Below are positions 58,385 through 64,000 of a stretch of 64,000 nt of DNA, in pieces. The stretch is from assembly GCA_034770075.1 (NCBI GenBank), contig CM068380.1, forward strand, positions 34,487,765-34,551,764, written 5' to 3'. The translations under genes were made by a program, and so were the position numbers. The notes beneath the pieces were generated by a model, which did not search any database, was not told the DNA's origin, and saw only the letters and a program-made list of their open reading frames with translations. Each line of letters begins with the position of its first letter. The stretch's first letter is position 1. Source of the stretch: Aralia elata (Eukaryota > Streptophyta > Magnoliopsida > Apiales > Araliaceae).

Positions 58385-59135
58385 TGTAACGACCGGAAAT
58401 TTTGGATTTACCTTGTAATTCGAATTTTTGAATATTAATGAATATATTATATTTTATTAATATTATTTTTGTGTTGCATGTTTAAAAGTTGTGTGACAAC
58501 CTGGATTATGTGACTGCATAAAATTTTACGTGTTATAGTTTGTTTAAGTGAATAATTGATTTCGCGTAGCGTCGCTAAATCACTATTCACGAGGCACGTT
58601 TCACGAGGCATTATTCACGCCGTAATATTTTTGTGTCTTTTTCGATTTTAATAAATTTCATTTATACGTGCGAGCGAAGTGATAATTTTTCCAAGTGTCA
58701 AAAATTTTATTTGTGCTGATACGTGATTTTATTCGTATCCGAAATGTATATTAAGGGTATTCCAAATAAATGGACAAATTTCATAATAATTATTTTTATA
58801 CGTCCCAATAATTTATGGGAGTACCCATTTTAATTTTGGGTAGAGTTATTTACCAAATTGGGTACAAAAGTGGGAGTATTCGGATATATTTTTGTGTATT
58901 TGGATATTTATTTTTGGCATGTTACTCCAAGAGGGAACCAACCAAACCCCATCAACCAATCAAATGAGAACATGGAGGGAGTTGTCGGCAAGCCTTGCAT
59001 TTGTTGGACAAATGCATTGAGCAACCAAGTGCCCAACCATTTCGTCCCTCCCGAAGCCCCATTTACAAGTCTCCATGCCTCCTCTTCCATTCCTTGTCTG
59101 GTTCAGCTGCTAGAGAGAGAGAGTTTATTTATTGA

Positions 59136-59368
59136 TTGAGCAAGTTTCCTATCCTAACTCAATTTATTTATTGAGCAAGTTTCCTAACGCTTGTCTAACT
59201 CTTGTGTTGGGTAAGTTTCCTTACCCTAACCCAATTTAATATTGGGCAAACTTCCTCAATCATACAACTTTCATTTATTGTGCGAGTTTATTTGTTGATT
59301 GAGCAAGTATCTTATATCATTGCAAGTTGCTTAAACTTACTCAACCTTTACATTTGGGCACGTTTCCT
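59136..59368 (+). repeat. TTGRGCAAGTTTCCT repeat cluster in D LTR
   Basis: Units at about 59136, 59171, 59207, 59242, 59299 and 59354, spaced 35-57 bases. The third includes GGGTAAGTTTCC, a consensus-like splice donor. Confidence 0.75.
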
Positions 59369-60040
59369 ATTTTATACAAATGTTGTATATTGTTGCAAAT
59401 TTCATGACTCAAAACGAGTTATTACTTTCAAATTATATTAGTAGATTAATTATTGCAAATTACTCCACCTCAAAGATAATTATTGATATTCTCACTTTGT
59501 GCATTTGAATTCATTATCTGTTGTTGGACTGTGAAACGTTTACGTTCTTCATTCATGAACTGTTTAAGGAAATAGTCTACGCTATTTGTTTTGGCTAGAC
59601 ATGTACAGGTTATTATTTTAAAAGCTATCCAAACCGGTTGTTGGTATGGATTCCTAGACTAAGAGAGCAACCCTTATTTAGGGGATTTTAATGTGTCGGT
59701 TATTCGATGCAGTCAGAGTTAAATGTTATGCATATACATAGGGTACGAGAGGTTGATCCCCTCGAGTACTACTGACGGGCCAGACGTTTAAAAGGGTCAG
59801 TCGAATGATTAATCCTTTCGCCAAAAGTTCATGGTTTATTGGACCACTCAGCAGTAAATAATCAATATTCATTATTTTATTTGAGCTTTGATTATATTGT
59901 CAGCTATTTCTTCAATGTTCTTAAATTGTTGAACTATGCGATTATTATTCTCATTAATTCATGATATATCCTCTTTATCCATTTTAAACTTGCTGAGCAA
60001 AGTAGTTGCTCACCCTTGCTATATCATGAACCTATTGCAA
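59211..60040 (+). other. Putative intron inside D LTR, acceptor apparently mutated
   Basis: Donor GTTGG|GTAAGTTTCC at 59210/59211. At the place where A has TTGCAG|CTAAA, D has TTGCAATTAAG (60036-60046), a G-to-A loss of the AG. The stem-loop and CCCTTGC are retained. Confidence 0.35.
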
Positions 60041-60328
60041 TTAAGCCGGAGAGTTCCAAAGCAGACAAAGGAAAAGAAAAGCTTAAGGAATAGTTATATG
60101 TACTATCCCGTTATGTAATCGTGGAATCGTTTTGTATTATTATTATATTCCGCGATCTATTTATTTAAGGTTATAAACCTTGAGACCGTAGTAAACCTTT
60201 TGTAATGAACAACATATGTTTATTTATTTCGCATTAGTTGATTTATATTGTTTAGAGGTGTATGGATGTATTTTATCATGAGCACCAGATTCGAGGTATC
60301 GATACCTGAATTTGGGGGTGTCACAGGT

Positions 60329-60340
60329 TGGTATCAGAGC
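60329..60340 (+). promoter_or_regulatory. Primer binding site of element D (tRNA-iMet)
   Basis: TGGTATCAGAGC three bases after the LTR end. Confidence 0.95.
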
Positions 60341-60579
60341 TGTAGGTTATAAAATTTAGGAATGTGAAACCTAGTTTATAACCTTAGTATTAAACTCGTA
60401 TTGAGTACGTTAGGAGGTGAATCGAGGAGATTTATTGGGTGATCATATCTGGAGGTGGATTGTGGAAATCCATCGAGCCTAGTTGTGCATGATTAAATAT
60501 CATTTCATTTTATCAATGAATATATTTTATTGTGGCACTGACATCTTATTGTATATTTGTTTTTGTCTGTGACTGTAAG

Positions 60580-61389
60580 ATGTCCAAGATAGGAGAGTCC
60601 AGTCCTGCTGGAGAGGTGAATTTCACAGACGTTCATGTGGACATAGAGTGTTTAGTAGAGGTGCAATCGAGTGACCCAGAGATGATGGACACTAGGGATG
60701 AGTCTAAGGCCGAGTATGTTTCTGAGGAAGAGCCAGTTACCGGAGGAGTGCTGAGGCTATTAAGCGATGAGGGGGAGGATGAGGTCCCCGAAGAGGATCC
60801 AATGATGGAGGATGATAAGCCACCTGAGTATCCAGATGGCATGGGCACTACTACTAGTGATATCATCGAAGAGCTGACAAATAGGAATGAGGAGCTCGAG
60901 AATCGAGTATCCCACTTAGAGGAGCAGAACTAGGATCACCAGGACTGAGAGGAGCAGTACAGGTCATTAGCGTATCAGACATTAGGGGAAAAGGCTGAGT
61001 TGACCCAGAAGCTACAGGAAAAGGACCAGAGGATTGCTGAGCTATAGGCAGAGGTTCAAGGTCGGCGTGGGGTTTCTGTTCAGCTTGGTGTGATGGTTTA
61101 TGACCTCTTAGAGAGGAATGTGGTGCTGGTAGGACAGACGGAGCGGGTAGAGGATCAGTTAGAGACTACTCGTCTGGAGAGAGATGAGGCTATAGAGCAG
61201 TTGGCAGCCCTGACTGTAGAGATTGATTCTCTCCATTTAGGCTTGACCACTTCTATTGGCAAGCTAAGGGACAGGGTTAGGAGGTACCCCAGGGAGGTGG
61301 GGAGCAGCAAGCACGTGATTAGGCGCCGAGTGGTTGACAAGCTAGCTCGACGGGAGCTCATGGTTGTAATTCGCTGCAGCAGGCGGTGA
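60580..61389 (+). pseudogene. aORF of element D: acidic/coiled-coil protein upstream of gag
   Basis: 269 codons in one register from ATG 60580 (MSKIGESSPAGEV) to TGA 61389. Near the N-terminus, DVHVDIECLV parallels DIHVVHEQLV of B. An acidic Glu/Asp/Pro segment follows, then coiled coil (RNEELENRVSHLEEQ parallels RNIELQDKVEELEGQ), then a basic end (IRRRVVDKLARRE). Three in-frame stops (60931-60933, 60946-60948 and near 61045) fit CAG/CGA to TAG/TGA. Length and layout equal the B and C ORFs although overall identity is low. Confidence 0.72.
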
Positions 61390-61785
61390 TGTGTTATTTT
61401 TAGCATTATGCTTATAGTAGGTCCCACTTTTGTTATAATAGGGACATACTTGTGTTATAAAATCCCTATGTTTGTGGCATACATGGGATAGTAGTTGAAT
61501 CCCAATTTTGTTTCTGATAGAGGGGTGGAAGGTTATTATTCCCCATTTTTATTCTTTAGGGGATAGGTAGTGGTTGGCAGGTCATACCACTGAGTGTTTA
61601 TAGAAGTATGTCACATGTTGAGTCTGGTTGTATTAAAACAGTGGTGTATGATTATAAATGCAGTTATTTTATTTAAATCAAACGTGTTTGATAGATGCTT
61701 TTTACTTTTGATTGTTGACTTAAATGACTTTTTGCATATGGCATAAATCTATTAGTAAAAGTCGACGGTCTTCTTTTATCAGATC
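61390..61785 (+). other. Spacer between aORF and gag of element D
   Basis: 396 non-coding bases. The part from 61543 matches bases 1-245 of the window (element A). No other feature. Confidence 0.6.
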
Positions 61786-62856
61786 ATGCCTCCAAGAAGA
61801 CAGCCACGAAACCAAAGGGTTGAGGAATCGGTTAATAATACCCAGGGTCATCCAGACCCAATGAGGGCATTTGCTGAGTTGCTGGCAGAAGCCATGTGAA
61901 ATAGACCCCCACCTGTTGGAGTACAGCCAGAGCGACAGCCCGTGCAGTATTTGGCTAGTTTCAAGGATTTTAAGCTAGTAGGACCTCCCGAGTTCAAGGG
62001 AACACTAGACCCGATTGAAGCCCAAACCTAGATCGAAGAAATAGAAAAAGTGTTCGAGGTTGCAAGGGTGGCCGAAGAACAGAAGACAGGGTTCGCCACC
62101 TTTATGATGAAGGGTGAAGCGAACTATTAGTGGAAGGCCAACAAAAGCCGTGCTGGAGATGGTGTGATATCATGGGGGCGTTTTAAGGAGCTGTTCTTCG
62201 AGAACTATTTCCCGGAGAATATGCAGCAGAACATGGAGGTGAAGTTCCTGGAGCTGAAGCAGGGGAACATGTTAGTCGCGGAGTACGCAGATAAATTTAA
62301 TGAGTTAGCCAGATTAGCACCTCACCAGGTAGACACTGAAGCCAGAAAGGCAAGGAGATTTGAATTAGGCCTGAAACCGTGGGTGTATAGTAGAGTGGAA
62401 GTTCTAAGGATTGACACATTTTCTACGCTGTTAGAAAGAGCAATCATCGTCAAAGGAGGCAACGAGGCTCTAGCAAAGTTCAATCAAGACAAAAAGAAGG
62501 GTCACGAAGGAAACAAGGGAGGAAGCAGCGGGGGAAGTAACCCGAATAAAAGGAAATGGAGTGATAGCCAATCTTCCGGTGGCAACAGGTCTGGAGGAGA
62601 GGTTAAGAAGGGTAATAAGTGCAATAATTGTGGAAAGAATCACTCGAGGGAGTGTCTGAAGGGCAAAGGGATTTGCTACAACTGTGGGCAACAGGGACAC
62701 CTTGTCAATCAGTGCCCAAAAGGAAAGAAAGTAGGATGTTTCTCATGTGGAGCATCAGATCATCAAATTAAGGATTGCTCGAAAAGGAAGGGGGATGCAA
62801 CAAGTGGCAACAGGAACAATAACAATAACAACAACAACAACAGGCTGAGCATTTGA
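61786..62856 (+). pseudogene. gag of element D
   Basis: One register from MPPRRQPRNQ (ATG 61786) through capsid (FKDFKLVGPPEFKGTLDPIE; WGRFKELFFENYF), a Ser/Gly/Lys-rich linker and zinc knuckles (CNNCGKNHSREC, CYNCGQQGHLVNQC, CFSCGASDHQIKDC), to an Asn tract encoded by AAC/AAT repeats. Stops at 61897, 62029 (W to TAG), 62128 (W to TAG) and 62854. About 356 codons, a normal gag length for the group. Confidence 0.88.
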
Positions 62857-64000
62857 GGGCCAACTAGCCAAACCAACACACCGACGGCACGCACTTTCAA
62901 CATGACTGTACAGGATGCGGTGGAGTCGAAGGACGTGGTGTCAGGTATTATTTCAATCAATAATGTCAGTGCATATTATTATTTGATTCGGGTGCTAGTT
63001 GTTCTTTTTTTTCGGAAGATTTTGCTAAACGGTTAAATTTACCTCGTGAGAAATTAGAGAATCCAATGAATGTGGAAGTAGCTAATAAGGAAGTTATTCC
63101 TGTAGAACATATTCATAGAAATTGTTGTGCTCAAATAAGAGGATATAATTTGGGCGTAAATTTGATTCCGATACGACTAGGAGAATTTGACGTTGTCCTT
63201 GGAATGGATTGGTTGTCTAATCATGGAGCTGTGATTGACTGTCAGAAGAAATGTATACACCTGAAGACTCCAGATAAGTCGAGGGTTGTGTTCTATGGAA
63301 GTAAATCACCTAGACAATCTCGTTGTCTGACGATGATGCAAGTAAGGAGATTGCTCAGAAAAGGTTGCATAGGTTATCTGGCTCACGTGGTTGATACTCG
63401 AAGAGTAGAGGGTGAGCTGGGTCAGATACCTGTAGTAAGGGAATTCCCAGATGTTTTTCCAGATGAGTTACCGGGTTTACCGCCGGATAGAGAAGTGGAA
63501 TTTGTGATCGACTTGGTACCGGGAACCGCACCAATCTCAAAGGCACCGTACAGGATGGCACCGGTGGAGATGAAAGAACTGATGGTTCAACTGCAGGAGT
63601 TGCTCGATAAAGGGTATATTCGTCCAAGTGTATCTCCGTGGGGAACACCAGTACTGTTTGTGAAGAAAGATGGAGCGTTAAGACTTTGTATTGACTACAG
63701 GGAATTGAATAAGGTTACCATTAAGAACAAGTATCCGCTACCCAGAATTGATGATTTGTTTGACCAATTGAAGGGAGCAAAATACTTTTCGAAGATTGAC
63801 TTAAGGACGGGATATCACCAACTGAAGGTGAGGCAGGAGGATATTCCAAAGACAGCATTCAGAACTCGATATGGACACTTTGAGTTTTTGGTAATGTCGT
63901 TTGGGCTGACGAACACGCCAGCAGCATTTATGGACATGATGAATAGAGTGTTCAAGCAATACTTGGATAAATTTATTGTCGTTTTCATAGATGATATCCT
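62857..64000 (+). pseudogene. pol of element D (protease and RT start), cut by window end
   Basis: Continues gag's register (TARTFNMTVQDAV) until one base is lost near 62975. It then reads open to the window end: protease FDSGASCSFFSEDF, GMDWLSNHGAVIDC, then RT with LCIDYRELNKVTIKNKYPLPR, FSKIDLRTGYHQ and VVFIDDI at the edge (the catalytic FIDD box). Apart from the frameshift this stretch of about 340 codons has no stop. Confidence 0.88.

Larger units (their letters stand above)
58385..60325 (+). mobile_element. Element D 5' LTR
   Basis: 1941 bases, TGTAACGACCGG ... GGGGGTGTCACA. Contains six TTGRGCAAGTTTCCT units (59136-59368), the stem-loop TGAGCAA/TTGCTCA (59994-60012) and the conserved R/U5 text shared with A. 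Confidence 0.9.
58385..64000 (+). mobile_element. Element D: Tekay/Del-like chromovirus, truncated by window end
   Basis: 5' LTR 58385-60325, PBS 60329-60340, aORF 60580-61389, gag 61786-62856, and pol from about 62857 to the edge within RT. A relative of element A (leader and coding similarity). The left flank ACTTC (58380-58384) is the candidate target duplication; its partner is off the window. Confidence 0.9.

Noticed and set aside
58858..59139. 93-codon ORF in D's LTR as a host gene
   Set aside because: Lies wholly inside an LTR defined by both ends and the PBS, with no homolog in A's LTR.

Overview
This window looks like intergenic heterochromatin of a flowering plant, built almost entirely from nested LTR retrotransposons. 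No host gene, tRNA, rRNA or CRISPR array is visible. The sequence is AT-rich. It carries Ty3/gypsy chromoviruses (integrase C-terminal chromodomain, tRNA-iMet primer site; Tekay/Del-like by layout) and a Ty1/copia element, and nearly every coding frame is broken by stops that look like C-to-T decay.

Left nest (1-31216). Element A (+ strand chromovirus, 5' end outside the window) has a decayed gag-pol at 246-4168. Its 3' LTR (4215-4931 plus 17099-20312) is split by array B. B (4932-17098, - strand) is LTR, internal region, LTR, then a truncated second internal region; its gag-pol is open except for one stop. After A come a short LTR end (20313-20424) and an older LTR-like repeat R1 (20425-21194 plus 30501-31216). 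R1 is split by a complete Ty1/copia element (21195-30495) with identical LTR ends and a GCAAT target-site duplication.

Right nest (32565-64000). A second R1 copy is cut by element E (- strand; 33183 to beyond 58384), which has LTR, PBS and PPT but no gag or pol. Within E lie a solo LTR of another gypsy lineage (34445-36344, perfect 5-bp TSD), a solo LTR F (37809-41014), array C (44767-57105, - strand, sister family of B, tandem with deletion) and element D (58385-64000, + strand, relative of A, running off the window).

How the parts fit: A to D share one plan: LTR with an apparent intron inside it, PBS, a 266-269 codon acidic/coiled-coil ORF (aORF), gag with zinc knuckles, protease, RT, RNase H, integrase and chromodomain, then PPT. 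Four signals seem most worth following. They are the putative intron inside the LTRs (donor AAG|GTATAA, acceptor TTGCAG|CT), a stem-loop just upstream of that acceptor that keeps pairing while its sequence changes, the aORF conserved between two diverged families, and short GC-rich palindrome arrays that recur in unrelated elements. All are read by eye; no alignment, folding or database search was run.
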